Shown: positions 12,285-20,275 of the stretch, piece after piece | Position numbering within the stretch: the stretch's first letter is position 1 | How the letters are laid out: each line of letters begins with the position of its first letter | Origin: Bordetella parapertussis | GTDB lineage: Bacteria; Pseudomonadota; Gammaproteobacteria; Burkholderiales; SG8-39 | NCBI GenBank assembly: GCA_945861875.1 | Contig: CAMAWC010000039.1 | Coordinates: forward strand, 1-35,220 | DNA: 35,220 nt | Direction: 5' to 3' | Made by a program: the position numbers and the translations under genes | Notes under the pieces: model-generated | Seen by the model: only the letters and a program-made list of their open reading frames with translations | Databases searched by the model: none | Told to the model about the DNA's origin: nothing

Positions 12285-13028
12285 ATGCAAATCAGTCCAC
12301 CTTATGGCTACAAGGAAATCGTCCCCTTCGACCGCACCAAAAAGGTCAAACTGCCGCACGCAGGTGAGTTGCCCGGCTTTGCCGGCACGACCAACGCCAT
12401 TCCAATCAGCTATGTCGAGTTCTCTGTCGCCTGCCACGACTACCCGCTGGTGTTCGCCACCTCCGACAGCGGTCGCAGTTACTCACCGGTGGCGGTGATA
12501 GGCCTTGCCAACGGCGAGAACCTTTTCGTCAAGGACGGCAAGTGGGACCCGCAGGTCTATTTGCCCGCCTATGTGCGGCGCTACCCGTTTTGCATGTCGC
12601 GCGTCACCAGGGACGGCGTGGAGCAGGAGCAGCGCCTGATCTGCGTCGAGCAGGCGTTCTTGAGCGACGAGGGCGAGATGCTGTTTGATGACAAAGGTGC
12701 GCCGCTGGAAACCTGGAAACCGATCGAGCAACTCTTGCGCGAATACGAGGCGGACATCGAACGCAGCCGCGAAATGTGCGGCATCCTTACCGATTACGCA
12801 CTGTTCGAGCCGTTCACCCTGCAGGCCCAGGTCACCGGCGGCGCGGCACTCAATTTATCGGGCATGTTTCGCGTGGACGAGAAAAAGCTCGAGTTCCTCA
12901 ACGCCGCCCAGCACAAAAACCTGATCAAAAAGGGCATCATGGGCCGAATTTACGCCCATCTCATTTCCCTGGAGAACTTCGGCCGGCTGATAACACACAG
13001 GGGGCCTGCGACGCCTGCTGCGGCGTAA
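12285..13028 (+). CDS. SapC-family protein
   Basis: A 247-residue protein of the SapC family, named after an S-layer-related Campylobacter gene and common as a single gene in proteobacteria with unknown role. Recognisable parts are YVEFSVACHDYPLVFATSDS near the N-terminus, KWDPQVYLPAYVRRYPFCMS in the middle, and GALFEPFT/LSGMFRVDEKKLEFL-type sequence near the C-terminus. There is no signal peptide or membrane segment. The start is supported by CAAGGAAGCC just upstream. It is transcribed away from tRNA-Ala and is not obviously in an operon. The name should not be taken as evidence of an S-layer function here. Confidence 0.85.
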   Translation: MQISPPYGYKEIVPFDRTKKVKLPHAGELPGFAGTTNAIPISYVEFSVACHDYPLVFATSDSGRSYSPVAVIGLANGENLFVKDGKWDPQVYLPAYVRRYPFCMSRVTRDGVEQEQRLICVEQAFLSDEGEMLFDDKGAPLETWKPIEQLLREYEADIERSREMCGILTDYALFEPFTLQAQVTGGAALNLSGMFRVDEKKLEFLNAAQHKNLIKKGIMGRIYAHLISLENFGRLITHRGPATPAAA

Positions 13029-13079
13029 TATTGCCGCACGACCACCCTCGCCGGAACGGCCGCCGCTTTCGACTAGTGA

Positions 13080-13085
13080 TAAAAT
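13080..13085 (+). promoter_or_regulatory. possible -10 box for the secreted antigen-like gene
   Basis: TAAAAT in the context GTGATAAAATTTGC lies 60 bp before the ATG at 13145. No good -35 is visible. Confidence 0.3.
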
Positions 13086-13144
13086 TTGCACTTGGCTGAC
13101 CAGGGTATCCAACCGGCCCCGCCCCACCAAAAAGGACTCGCTCC

Positions 13145-13510
13145 ATGAAACTGAACGCTTGGGTTTTCTACAGTTTGCTCGCCACCGTATTTGTCTCGGC
13201 CACGCCGGCCATGGCACAGAGCAACCTCAGCTTCATGAGTGACTCGCCGTTCACCTACTTCACCCCGGAAGACCACAAGATTTTTGGCGAAGCACGCACC
13301 GACATCCTCTCCAAGGGCGCCGACGGCGAGTCCCGCAAATGGTCCAATCCGGCAACTACGGCGAGCGGATCCTTGAAAGTCATGAAGACCTTCAAGCGCG
13401 CCGATGTCACCTGCCGCACCCTGCACATGTCCAGCCGCGCCAAGGGGCGCACCGCGTCGGGGCAGTACAATTTTTGCGAGAAAACGCCGGGAACCTGGAC
13501 CGATTCCTGA
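13145..13510 (+). CDS. small secreted protein resembling 17-kDa surface antigens
   Basis: A 121-residue protein starts MKLNAWVFYSLLATVFVSAT and continues PAMAQ, a clear Sec signal peptide with a predicted AMA|Q cleavage near residue 24-25. The mature C-terminal half, GESRKWSNPATTASGSLKVM, then KTFKRADVTCRTLHMSSRAKG and QYNFCEKTPGTW, resembles the C-terminal domain of RT0821/Lpp0805-type 17-kDa surface antigens, with two Cys that could form a disulfide in the periplasm. No lipobox is present, so it is probably soluble or loosely envelope-bound. AAAAAGGACTC precedes the ATG. The function of the family is unknown. Confidence 0.65.
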   Translation: MKLNAWVFYSLLATVFVSATPAMAQSNLSFMSDSPFTYFTPEDHKIFGEARTDILSKGADGESRKWSNPATTASGSLKVMKTFKRADVTCRTLHMSSRAKGRTASGQYNFCEKTPGTWTDS

Positions 13511-13528
13511 GGAAACACCGAATCCCTC

Positions 13529-13627
13529 CGTCATTCCCGCGAAAGCGGGAATCCATGGGGTTAGTTTGTAGCGATGCGCCGAACCCCATGGATTCCGGGT
13601 TCCGCTACGCGGCCCCGGAATGACGGG
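13529..13627. repeat. dRS3-like paired palindromic repeat, copy R2
   Basis: The left module holds ATTCCCGCGAAAGCGGGAAT, a perfect dRS3-type palindrome. The right half ends CGGAATGACGGG, is more divergent and contains an extra GGGTTCCGCTACGC segment. The core carries CCATGGGG and CCCCATGG as in R1. It lies between two convergent genes and may serve as a two-way terminator. Confidence 0.85.
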
Positions 13628-13649
13628 AGACTATCTGAAGTAATGCCCA

Positions 13650-13694
13650 ACAGCTGGAAAGGACCGACTGGCGCGGGTTTCGAGCCGATTACCC
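13650..13694. repeat. palindromic repeat, family B copy 3
   Basis: The complement reads GGGGTAATCGGCTCGAAACC, then CGCGCCAGTCGG, then TCCTTTCCAGCTG. It shares GGTAATCGGCTNGAAA...CTTTCCAGCT with the copy at 4203-4250. It touches the 3' end of sua5, whose TAA stop (13689-13691) lies in it. Confidence 0.5.
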
Positions 13695-14816
13695 CTTTTT
13701 AGCCGGCTTGTCCGGATGCGCCGCCGCAGCGCGGCTGAGGCGGTCGTGCACCCCCGCCCAGGCCGGTGAAGCGGGCGGGGCTTCCACCAGGATGATGTCG
13801 GCGCCAGCGGCATCGAGGGCGCGCAGGTTGGCATACAGCGCCTGCGCGTACTTCGCGGCCACTGCCGGCATCACCACCACCAGGGCTGGCGGCAGGCGCG
13901 GCACGTTCACTTCGAGGGCGAGCACGGCGATGCGCTGCCCTTTGTGTGCCGTCAAGGCGTCGATGATGCCGGTGCGCTTTAAGAGGCGTAGCTTGGCGCG
14001 CGGCGCGTAATGCGCTTCGAGTGAGCCGGACACGCGGGGCGCCGTAGCATCCGCAGCGTCGGTGCCTTGCGGCTCGATGCCAATGACCGCGGCGACATCG
14101 GCCGCGCCAATGCGCCCGGGGCGCAGGATCACCGGCTCGTCGCGGGAAAAATCAATGATCGTCGATTCAATGCCCACGTCGCAGGGGCCGCCGTCGAGCA
14201 CCATGTCGGCGTCGTTGCCAAGGTCAAGCCGCACGTGTTCGGCGCTGGTCGGGCTGATGCGGCCAAAGCGGTTGGCCGAGGGCGCGGCAATGCCAATGCG
14301 GCGCGCGCCATCATCACCTTCGCTCATCGCCTTGAGCAGGGCTTCGGCCACCGGGTGCGCCGCCACGCGCAAGGCGATGGTGTCCTGCCCGCCGGTGAGC
14401 GTATCCGACACGCCCCCGGCGCGGCGCAACACCAGGGTCAGCGGCCCGGGCCAGTAGCGTGTGGCCAAGCGTCGCGCGGTGTCCGGAATTTCCACCGCCC
14501 AACGGTCAAGATGGCTCGTATCCGGAATGTGAACAATGAGCGGATGGTTTTGCGGCCGCTTCTTGATCTTGAAAATGCGCGCAACCGCCGCTTCGTTGCC
14601 GGCATCGGCGCCAAGGCCGTACACCGTCTCGGTCGGGAAGGCGAGCACGCCACCCTGGAGCAACACTTGCGCCGCCTGTGCGATGCCCTCCTCGTCCGCC
14701 GCAACGGCGGGACGGATTGGCTCGACCGGTGCGGGTGCCGGGACTGCGGCCGCGCCGTCGGCCGCGGGTGTAATTGCAGGAAGTTCTTCGGGAACGGCGA
14801 CCGGTTCGTCGCTCAT
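13689..14816 (-). CDS. sua5: L-threonylcarbamoyladenylate synthase (Sua5/YrdC family)
   Basis: This enzyme makes threonylcarbamoyl-AMP from threonine, bicarbonate and ATP for the t6A37 modification of ANN-decoding tRNAs. The YrdC domain is shown by [62 protein letters not shown] and a [12 protein letters not shown] segment. A C-terminal Sua5 domain follows ([17 protein letters not shown] onward), so this is the long Sua5 type at 375 residues. The start at 14816 is chosen because ATGA overlaps the purC stop. A frame-open extension further upstream would lie inside purC. About 40 Ala/Pro-rich residues precede the YrdC domain. It is the last gene of the fba-purE-purC-sua5 run. Confidence 0.92.
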   Translation of the reverse strand: MSDEPVAVPEELPAITPAADGAAAVPAPAPVEPIRPAVAADEEGIAQAAQVLLQGGVLAFPTETVYGLGADAGNEAAVARIFKIKKRPQNHPLIVHIPDTSHLDRWAVEIPDTARRLATRYWPGPLTLVLRRAGGVSDTLTGGQDTIALRVAAHPVAEALLKAMSEGDDGARRIGIAAPSANRFGRISPTSAEHVRLDLGNDADMVLDGGPCDVGIESTIIDFSRDEPVILRPGRIGAADVAAVIGIEPQGTDAADATAPRVSGSLEAHYAPRAKLRLLKRTGIIDALTAHKGQRIAVLALEVNVPRLPPALVVVMPAVAAKYAQALYANLRALDAAGADIILVEAPPASPAWAGVHDRLSRAAAAHPDKPAKKG

Positions 14817-15694
14817 GCCGTGAGCAGGCGCAAGGCCTCGCGATACTTGTCGGCCGTCTTGGCCAGGATATCGGCGGGCAGCCGCGGTGCCGGCGGCTTT
14901 TTGTCCCACTTTTGCGTCTCCAGCCAGTCGCGCACAAATTGCTTGTCGAACGAGGGCGGGCTCATGCCGACCCGGTATTGCGCCGCCGGCCAGAAGCGCG
15001 AGGAGTCGGCGGTGAGGATTTCGTCGATGAGGTAGACCTTGCCGGCGGCATCGGTGCCGAATTCAAACTTGGTGTCGGCGATGATGATGCCGCGCGTGGC
15101 GGCGTACTCTGCCGCCTGGGTGTAAAGATTGATGGCGGCATCGCGCACCTGGCGGGCGATGTCCTTGCCGACGCGCTGCTCGGCCTCTTCAAAAGAAATG
15201 TTTTCGTCGTGCTGGCCCGCCGGCGCCTTGGTCGAGGGCGTAAACAGGGTCTGCGGCAGTTTTTGCGCTTCCTTCAGGCCGGCCGGCAGGGCGATGCCGC
15301 ATACCGCGCCGGTCTTCCGGTAGTCCTTCCAGCCCGAGCCGATGATGTAGCCGCGCACAATGGCCTCAATGGACAGCGGTTTGAATTTTTTCACCACCAT
15401 GGCGCGGCCGCGCACCTGCGCGCGCTCGTCCTCGCCCTGCACCACCGATTCGGGTTCTATGCCGGTGAGGTGGTTGGGCATCAGGTGACCGAGTTTCTTG
15501 AACCAGAAATCGGACATGGCGGTGAGCATCTCGCCCTTGCCCTCGATGGGATCGTCGAGGATCACGTCAAAGGCCGACAGCCGGTCGGTCTGGATGACGA
15601 GCAGCTTGTCCTCGCCGACGGCGTAAATGTCGCGCACCTTGCCGCTGTGCAGGAAGGGCAGGCTTTTGATACTGGTTTTAAGCAAAGTCGGCAT
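14813..15694 (-). CDS. purC: phosphoribosylaminoimidazole-succinocarboxamide synthase (SAICAR synthetase)
   Basis: PurC joins CAIR and aspartate with ATP in purine synthesis. The 293-residue protein has [12 protein letters not shown] (near residue 15), [41 protein letters not shown], and the C-terminal [20 protein letters not shown] followed by [11 protein letters not shown]. Its length fits the longer PurC form common in betaproteobacteria and yeast. It begins 5 bp after the purE stop and overlaps sua5 by 4 bp, so the three are co-translated. No purK lies between purE and sua5 in this window. Confidence 0.97.
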   Translation of the reverse strand: MPTLLKTSIKSLPFLHSGKVRDIYAVGEDKLLVIQTDRLSAFDVILDDPIEGKGEMLTAMSDFWFKKLGHLMPNHLTGIEPESVVQGEDERAQVRGRAMVVKKFKPLSIEAIVRGYIIGSGWKDYRKTGAVCGIALPAGLKEAQKLPQTLFTPSTKAPAGQHDENISFEEAEQRVGKDIARQVRDAAINLYTQAAEYAATRGIIIADTKFEFGTDAAGKVYLIDEILTADSSRFWPAAQYRVGMSPPSFDKQFVRDWLETQKWDKKPPAPRLPADILAKTADKYREALRLLTA

Positions 15695-15699
15695 GGTTG

Positions 15700-16185
15700 T
15701 CAGAGTGAGGGAAGTTTGGCGTTCTTGACGGATTCGGCCTGCTTGACACGAAAAGCCTTGAGCTTGGCGGCGAGTTTCTTGTCGCCAAGTGCGAGCGTGG
15801 CCACCGCAAACAGGCCGGCGTTGCCCGCACCCGCCTCGCCTATGGCAAAGGTAGCCACCGGGATGCCCTTGGGCATTTGCACTGTGGACAACAGCGAATC
15901 GAGGCCCTTGAGGTACTTGGACGGAATGGGCACACCCAGTACCGGCAGCATGGTGGTCGCGGCGACCACACCGGCAAGATGCGCCGCGCCGCCGGCGCCG
16001 GCGATGAAGGCCTTGCAGCCGCGCTTTTCCATGTCCTTGATCCAGGCCTCGAGTTCGACCGGCGTGCGGTGGGCCGACAGCGCCCGCGCCTCATAGCTGA
16101 CGCCGAAATTCTTCAGTTGCTGCGCCGCCTCCTTCATCACCTCCCAGTCGGAGGTGCTGCCCATGACTATGCCTACCGTGCTCAT
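15700..16185 (-). CDS. purE: N5-carboxyaminoimidazole ribonucleotide mutase
   Basis: PurE interconverts N5-CAIR and CAIR in purine synthesis. The 161-residue product is full length, with [14 protein letters not shown] (residues 4-17), [16 protein letters not shown] (the conserved SAHRTP with His), [20 protein letters not shown] and [20 protein letters not shown]. It is separated from fba by 174 bp containing the R3 repeat and is followed closely by purC. Class I PurE needs PurK to make its substrate, but no purK is adjacent here. Confidence 0.97.
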   Translation of the reverse strand: MSTVGIVMGSTSDWEVMKEAAQQLKNFGVSYEARALSAHRTPVELEAWIKDMEKRGCKAFIAGAGGAAHLAGVVAATTMLPVLGVPIPSKYLKGLDSLLSTVQMPKGIPVATFAIGEAGAGNAGLFAVATLALGDKKLAAKLKAFRVKQAESVKNAKLPSL

Positions 16186-16253
16186 TTTCTTTTCTGTCTC
16201 CTGTTGATGGAACTACTAAAAACAAGTCGCTACTTCGTGATTACCGGCTACTT

Positions 16254-16343
16254 CGTCGTTCCCGCGAAAGCGGGAATCCATTTTGACTTATGAAACCAAA
16301 GCTTAACTTCAAGGTGGATTCCCGCTTTCGCGGGAATGACGGG
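16254..16343. repeat. dRS3-like paired palindromic repeat, copy R3
   Basis: Two complete inverted modules, with GTTCCCGCGAAAGCGGGAAT on the left and ATTCCCGCTTTCGCGGGAAT on the right, surround a core unlike those of R1 and R2. It lies between fba and purE within the operon and just after the fba stop, where it may end or stabilise part of the transcripts. Confidence 0.9.
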
Positions 16344-16359
16344 ATTGTTCAGTGTGTCT

Positions 16360-17424
16360 TTAGTTCACAACCTGTGCGAGTTCACCCGTGCTGTAACGTT
16401 GCGCCATTTTTTCGATCGCCACCGGCTTGATCTTGGAGGCCATGCCGGAGCAGCCGAACTGTTCGTAGCGTTGTTTGCAAATCTGCTTGGCTGCTTCGCG
16501 CGCCGGCTTGAGGTAGCTGCGCGGGTCGAACTCGGATTTGTTTTCGTGCAGGTATTTGCGAATGGCCGCAGTCATGGCCAGGCGGATGTCGGTGTCGATG
16601 TTGATCTTGCGCACGCCGTGCTTGATGCCTTCCTGGATTTCCTCGACCGGAACGCCGTAGGTCTCCTTCATCTCGCCGCCGTTGGCGCGGATGATGGCCA
16701 GCAGGTCCTGCGGCACCGAGGACGAACCGTGCATCACCAGGTGGGTGTTGGGAATGCGCTTGTTGATGGCCTTGATGCGCTCGATGGCGAGAATGTCGCC
16801 GGTCGGCTTGCGCGAAAATTTATATGCGCCGTGCGAGGTGCCGATGGCGATGGCCAGGGCATCGAGTTGCGTTTTCTGCACAAAATCGGCGGCCTGGTCC
16901 GGGTCGGTGAGCAGCATTTCGCGCGTCATCGTGCCCTCGGCGCCATGGCCGTCTTCCTTGTCGCCCATCATGGTCTCGAGTGAACCGAGGCAGCCCAGCT
17001 CCCCTTCCACCGTCACGCCGATCTTGTGCGCGGCGGCAACGACCTGGCGGGTGACATCGATGTTGTAATCGTATTCGGCGATGCTCTTGCCGTCGGCCAT
17101 GAGCGAGCCGTCCATCATGACGCTGGAAAAACCCAGCTTCATCGCCGACTCGCACACCGAGGGGGACTGGCCGTGGTCCTGGTGCATGACCACCGGGATA
17201 TTGGGGTAGGAATCGACCGCCGCCTGGATGAGGTACTTGAGAAAGGTCTCGCCGGCGTATTTGCGCGCACCTGCCGAGGCCTGCATGATCACCGGGCTGT
17301 TGGTTTCGCTCGCCGCCTCCATGATGGCCTGGACCTGCTCGAGGTTGTTGACGTTAAAGGCGGGCAGGCCGTAGCCGTTTTCAGCGGCGTGGTCCAATAG
17401 TTGGCGCATGGAAACGAGTGGCAT
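16360..17424 (-). CDS. fba: class II fructose-bisphosphate aldolase
   Basis: This enzyme cleaves or forms fructose 1,6-bisphosphate with a divalent metal. The 354-residue protein shows [20 protein letters not shown] (residues 19-38), VVMHQDHG with the metal-site His (78-85), [31 protein letters not shown] and [11 protein letters not shown], as in the long cbbA/fba type of betaproteobacteria. CCAGGAGTTTC precedes the ATG. The first 43 bases of the gene recur 125 bp upstream (17507-17549), starting a small ORF. A TAAAAT box at 17619-17624 probably gives fba its own promoter. In other betaproteobacteria fba directly follows pyk; here a 7-kb operon separates them. Confidence 0.97.
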   Translation of the reverse strand: MPLVSMRQLLDHAAENGYGLPAFNVNNLEQVQAIMEAASETNSPVIMQASAGARKYAGETFLKYLIQAAVDSYPNIPVVMHQDHGQSPSVCESAMKLGFSSVMMDGSLMADGKSIAEYDYNIDVTRQVVAAAHKIGVTVEGELGCLGSLETMMGDKEDGHGAEGTMTREMLLTDPDQAADFVQKTQLDALAIAIGTSHGAYKFSRKPTGDILAIERIKAINKRIPNTHLVMHGSSSVPQDLLAIIRANGGEMKETYGVPVEEIQEGIKHGVRKINIDTDIRLAMTAAIRKYLHENKSEFDPRSYLKPAREAAKQICKQRYEQFGCSGMASKIKPVAIEKMAQRYSTGELAQVVN

Positions 17425-17453
17425 TGTGAAACTCCTGGAATTGAAAACAGTTT

Positions 17454-17549
17454 CTAAATCTGACTCGGGGGATATACAAGGGGGCTAGCCCCCTTGTTCG
17501 TCTCGGCAGCGGCGTGGTCCAATAGTTGGCGCATGGAAACGAGTGGCAT
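17454..17549 (-). CDS. 31-codon upstream ORF beginning with a copy of the fba N-terminus
   Basis: The copied fba start is open for 31 codons: [14 protein letters not shown], then [17 protein letters not shown] and a TAG at 17454-17456. It has its own ribosome-binding site (CGGAG, about 7 bases before the ATG). The ORF contains the 20-bp palindrome and ends 29 bases before the real fba ATG. It could act as a leader ORF, or be a relic of a failed or recent rearrangement. There is no evidence that the peptide itself has a function. Confidence 0.35.
   Translation of the reverse strand: MPLVSMRQLLDHAAAETNKGASPLVYPPSQI
17477..17496. repeat. perfect 20-bp palindrome upstream of fba
   Basis: CAAGGGGGCTAGCCCCCTTG is a perfect palindrome with no loop, in the fba leader between the two copies of the gene start. 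No T-run follows on either strand, so it is not a standard terminator. It would give a strong hairpin in the fba leader mRNA. Confidence 0.85.
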
Positions 17550-17618
17550 GACGGACTCCGAAAAAAAGCGTTGAGTGACACCAATGCCCGGTTTCAGTCC
17601 GGTCATAGGGAAACCGAT

Positions 17619-17624
17619 ATTTTA
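17619..17624 (-). promoter_or_regulatory. possible -10 box of fba
   Basis: Minus-strand context CCGGTAAAATATCGG, with TAAAAT as -10, about 195 bp upstream of fba. A transcript from here would carry the small upstream ORF and the palindrome in its leader. No strong -35 is seen. Confidence 0.35.
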
Positions 17625-17662
17625 CCGGAGAGCGGCCGGTCGGGGCAGGCCGAATCTGCGCT

Positions 17663-19144
17663 TCAGGCCAGGTTGGCGGCCTTTTTCACCTGGGTCAGGC
17701 GCACCATTTCCGGTGATTTTTTGTAATGGGTATCAAGCGGGTAGCAGCCCGACACCATGCCATTGCGCGGCGCCGTGGTGCAGTCGCTGAAGGTGCGGCA
17801 CAGGCGCTTCCTTTGCATCGGGCGCCCTGCCAGCACGTCGGCCGGCAGTTCCGGGTAAGCGAGCACCATGCGCCCCAGGCCGACGAAATCGGTCCAGCCC
17901 TGGCGCACCACCGCCTGCGCCACATGCGGCAGGAATTCCTGCAAATAGGTGTAGCCGCTGCCCATGAAGGCCATGCCAGGAAAGGCCTGCTTGAGGTCGC
18001 GCACCGTCTCAAGATGGCGCATTACGCCGATCAGCGGGTCCTCGGGCGGCTGGTAACCGTCCGAGGGCGGGTACAAGGCCGGGCGCGTCAGGTGCGGGTT
18101 GTAATACGGGCTGCCCAGGGTGATGTTGATCAGGCGTATGCCGAGGTTTTGCGCAACTTCGAGAAAGGCGCGCGTCTCGGCAAGGTCGGGTTTGACCGGG
18201 TCGGCCTCATCGGTGCCAAAGCCGTAGCGGTAAGGCATGCAGCCGGAATAATCGTCGGGCACGCCGGGGCCCAGGGTTGCGGAATCGGGACCCGAGTGCG
18301 CCGGGTCGGGCTTGAAGGGCACAAGATCCAGGGCGGAGAGCCGCACGCCGATTTCCAGTTGCGGCACTTCGGCGCGGATGCCAGCCACCAGTTCGCGTAA
18401 AAAGCGCGAGCGGTTTTCCATTGAGCCGCCGAACTCGCCGGCCCGCGTCTTGGCCGAAAGGAATTCGTGGCCGAGATAACCGTGGCAATGCTTCAAGTCG
18501 ACGAACTGGTAACCACAATCCCAGGCGCGTTTCGCCGCCACGACATAATCGTCGATGAGGGCGCGGATTTCGCCGTCGCTAAAGAGCGGATGATCGGCGG
18601 CGACGTGGAATTTACGGTCAAGAATCGGATGACGGTAAAGAATGCGCGGCTCCATCTTCGTCTTGTCGTTGGGTTTGCAAAACCGCCCCGAGTGGGTCAG
18701 CTGCAGTCCTATCACCAGGCCTTTGTCATCGCCCATGGCTTCGCGGTGGGCGGCGACCAGGGTATCGCGCAAGGCGGCGATGCTCTTCTGGTTATCCGCG
18801 TTCATGGTCAGCTGGTTGGGGTTGGCGCGACCGTCATGGCGCACCGCCACCGCCTCGCCGCCCCAGATCAGTTTGGCGCCGGAGAGGCCGAAATTGCGCC
18901 AGCGACGGATGGTGTTCTCCGAGGGCTTGCCGTCTTCCTTGCCGTCCCAGCCTTCCATCGGCTGGATGGCGAAGCGGTTGCCAATGGTGAACGGCCCGAC
19001 TTTGAGCGCGGCTCCGAGCGGCGATGCCGGCCCCGACGCGACCACGTCGTCACATGGCATGGCGAGATCAAGACGTTGCAGGTTTTCACGAAAGCCGGCA
19101 GTGGTCTGCAGCGATTTTATTTTGGCAAAGTCACCGAATTTCAA
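17663..19144 (-). CDS. NADH:flavin oxidoreductase of the old-yellow-enzyme family
   Basis: A 493-residue FMN-binding TIM-barrel oxidoreductase. Landmarks are [11 protein letters not shown] (58-68), [10 protein letters not shown] (146-155), the active-site pair in [13 protein letters not shown] (His219, His221), [11 protein letters not shown] and [11 protein letters not shown] with [10 protein letters not shown] for FMN-phosphate binding. It lacks the C-terminal NAD(P)H domain of 2,4-dienoyl-CoA reductase types. C449, C455 and C467 (C-x5-C-x11-C) resemble a Fe-S site with one Cys missing. The TTG start at 19144 is preferred because GGAG stands 8 bases upstream; the nearer ATG (19151) is out of frame. 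Last gene of the tct operon; it may reduce an enone or ring double bond of the imported compound (inference). Confidence 0.85.
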   Translation of the reverse strand: MKFGDFAKIKSLQTTAGFRENLQRLDLAMPCDDVVASGPASPLGAALKVGPFTIGNRFAIQPMEGWDGKEDGKPSENTIRRWRNFGLSGAKLIWGGEAVAVRHDGRANPNQLTMNADNQKSIAALRDTLVAAHREAMGDDKGLVIGLQLTHSGRFCKPNDKTKMEPRILYRHPILDRKFHVAADHPLFSDGEIRALIDDYVVAAKRAWDCGYQFVDLKHCHGYLGHEFLSAKTRAGEFGGSMENRSRFLRELVAGIRAEVPQLEIGVRLSALDLVPFKPDPAHSGPDSATLGPGVPDDYSGCMPYRYGFGTDEADPVKPDLAETRAFLEVAQNLGIRLINITLGSPYYNPHLTRPALYPPSDGYQPPEDPLIGVMRHLETVRDLKQAFPGMAFMGSGYTYLQEFLPHVAQAVVRQGWTDFVGLGRMVLAYPELPADVLAGRPMQRKRLCRTFSDCTTAPRNGMVSGCYPLDTHYKKSPEMVRLTQVKKAANLA

Positions 19145-19175
19145 TCTTCATGCTCCTTTGTTTGCGGTTTTTACA

Positions 19176-19853
19176 TCAGGGGCGCACATAGCCGAGGATG
19201 ACCTCGACCACATGGGTGCGGCGCGCCTTGCGCGCGGCGGCGCTGTCAAAGGCGCGGCCAAACGCATTGGACAGCGTCGCCTTGTTGGAAAAATAAAAAT
19301 ACGACAGCGCGGCGATGGACACATACAACTCCACCGGGTCGATGCCGGTGCGCATCACGCCTTTTTTGGCGCCGCTCTTGAGGATGCGCGAAAGGGTTTC
19401 GACCAGCGGCATGTACAGCTTGGTGACATTGCGCGAGCGGCGCAGGTAGCGCGCGCCGTGCACGTTTTCGGCATTGAGCAGGCTGATCAGTACCGGGTGG
19501 CAGTCGTAGTAGTCAAACTTGAACAGCACCAGCGCGCGGATCGCCGCGAGTGGATCAAGGGAGTCGAGCGACAAACCGCTCTCCTCGCGGCGCATGTGGC
19601 TGTAGGCGTGCTCGAGCACGGCAACGTAAAGGTTTTCCTTGTTGCCGAAGTAGTAGTAAATCATGCGCTTGTTGGAACCGGCGCCGGCGGCGATCACATC
19701 CACGCGTGCGCCGGCGAGGCCCTTGCCCGAGAACTCCACCTCGGCGGCATCGAGGATGCGCTGGCGCGTCGCCTCGGCATCGCGCACCGCGGGCACGGCA
19801 ACGCCCCCCAGGGGGCGGCGCTTGCGCGGCACGGGGCCAGCGGCGACTTCCAA
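19176..19853 (-). CDS. TetR-family transcriptional regulator
   Basis: A 225-residue protein. The N-terminal helix-turn-helix lies at about residues 28-75 (ATRQRILDAAEVEFSGKGLA, GARVDVIAAGAGSNKRMIYY, YFGNKENLY), typical of TetR repressors. The C-terminal ligand domain (SRILKSGAKKGVMRTGIDPV, ELYVSIAALSYFYFSNK) resembles regulators of aromatic or amino-acid-like catabolism. The start is TTG at 19853, with GGAG 6 bases upstream. It lies inside the operon between the cupin and flavin oxidoreductase genes, 12 bp after the cupin stop. It probably controls the palindrome TTATTAAC-N6-GTTAATAA upstream of tctC, in response to the imported substrate (inference). Confidence 0.88.
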   Translation of the reverse strand: MEVAAGPVPRKRRPLGGVAVPAVRDAEATRQRILDAAEVEFSGKGLAGARVDVIAAGAGSNKRMIYYYFGNKENLYVAVLEHAYSHMRREESGLSLDSLDPLAAIRALVLFKFDYYDCHPVLISLLNAENVHGARYLRRSRNVTKLYMPLVETLSRILKSGAKKGVMRTGIDPVELYVSIAALSYFYFSNKATLSNAFGRAFDSAAARKARRTHVVEVILGYVRP

Positions 19854-19865
19854 CTGCGCTCCGGC

Positions 19866-20240
19866 CTAGTAAAAGGTGTTGGGCTTGAGAAAAAAGCCGA
19901 GCACCAGCGCGCCCTTGGGTGCGCTGGCCACATGACGGCTGCCGGCCGGGCGCCAGACAAAATTGCCGGCGGTCACCTCGCCCTCATGGTCGACGAGGCT
20001 GCCCTCGAGCACCCAGCTTTGCTCAATCTGCACGTGCATGTGGTCGGTCAGGACCGCGCCTGGCGCCATGCGCGTGAGCACCGTCTGCAGGCCGGTGTCG
20101 GGGTCTTCCATCAGCACCTTGATCTCGATGCCCGGCCATTTTGTCGGCTGCCAGGGCAACGACGGGACATCAATATAGCGCGAGGAAAGCGGCTTTAGCT
20201 TGGCATGTTGTTCCTGCAAGCCTGGAGTCTGTTGGGCCAT
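19866..20240 (-). CDS. cupin-domain protein
   Basis: A 124-residue single-domain cupin (AAAGGAGA just before the ATG). Motif 1 appears as HMHVQIEQSWVLEGSLVDHEG (about 67-87) and motif 2 as GNFVWRPAGSRHVASAPKGA (about 92-111), with the metal-ligand pattern H-x-H-x4-E...H. This resembles ChrR-like or dioxygenase-like small cupins. It lies 35 bp after the DUF993 gene. The role could be ring cleavage, isomerisation or ligand sensing in the pathway of the operon. The sequence alone does not settle which. Confidence 0.75.
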   Translation of the reverse strand: MAQQTPGLQEQHAKLKPLSSRYIDVPSLPWQPTKWPGIEIKVLMEDPDTGLQTVLTRMAPGAVLTDHMHVQIEQSWVLEGSLVDHEGEVTAGNFVWRPAGSRHVASAPKGALVLGFFLKPNTFY

Positions 20241-20275
20241 GGCGTGTTCTCCTTTGGGTTAATGTGTGGCGAAGC

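Larger units (their letters stand above)
17382..17549 (-). repeat. 43-bp exact direct repeat: the fba gene start present twice
   Basis: 17382-17424 and 17507-17549 are identical over 43 bp. The first is the true start of fba (codons 1-14, [14 protein letters not shown]). The second is a copy 125 bp upstream on the same strand. The 82-bp spacer carries the fba ribosome-binding site and a perfect 20-bp palindrome. Confidence 0.97.

Noticed and set aside
15700-17424. A possible purK hidden between purE and its neighbours
   Set aside because: Gaps are too short (5 and 174 bp), and the larger one is filled by repeat R3; no ATP-grasp sequence is present in the window.
17477-17496. The 20-bp palindrome upstream of fba as an intrinsic terminator
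   Set aside because: There is no T-run on either side and no gene end immediately upstream; it is kept as a palindrome only.
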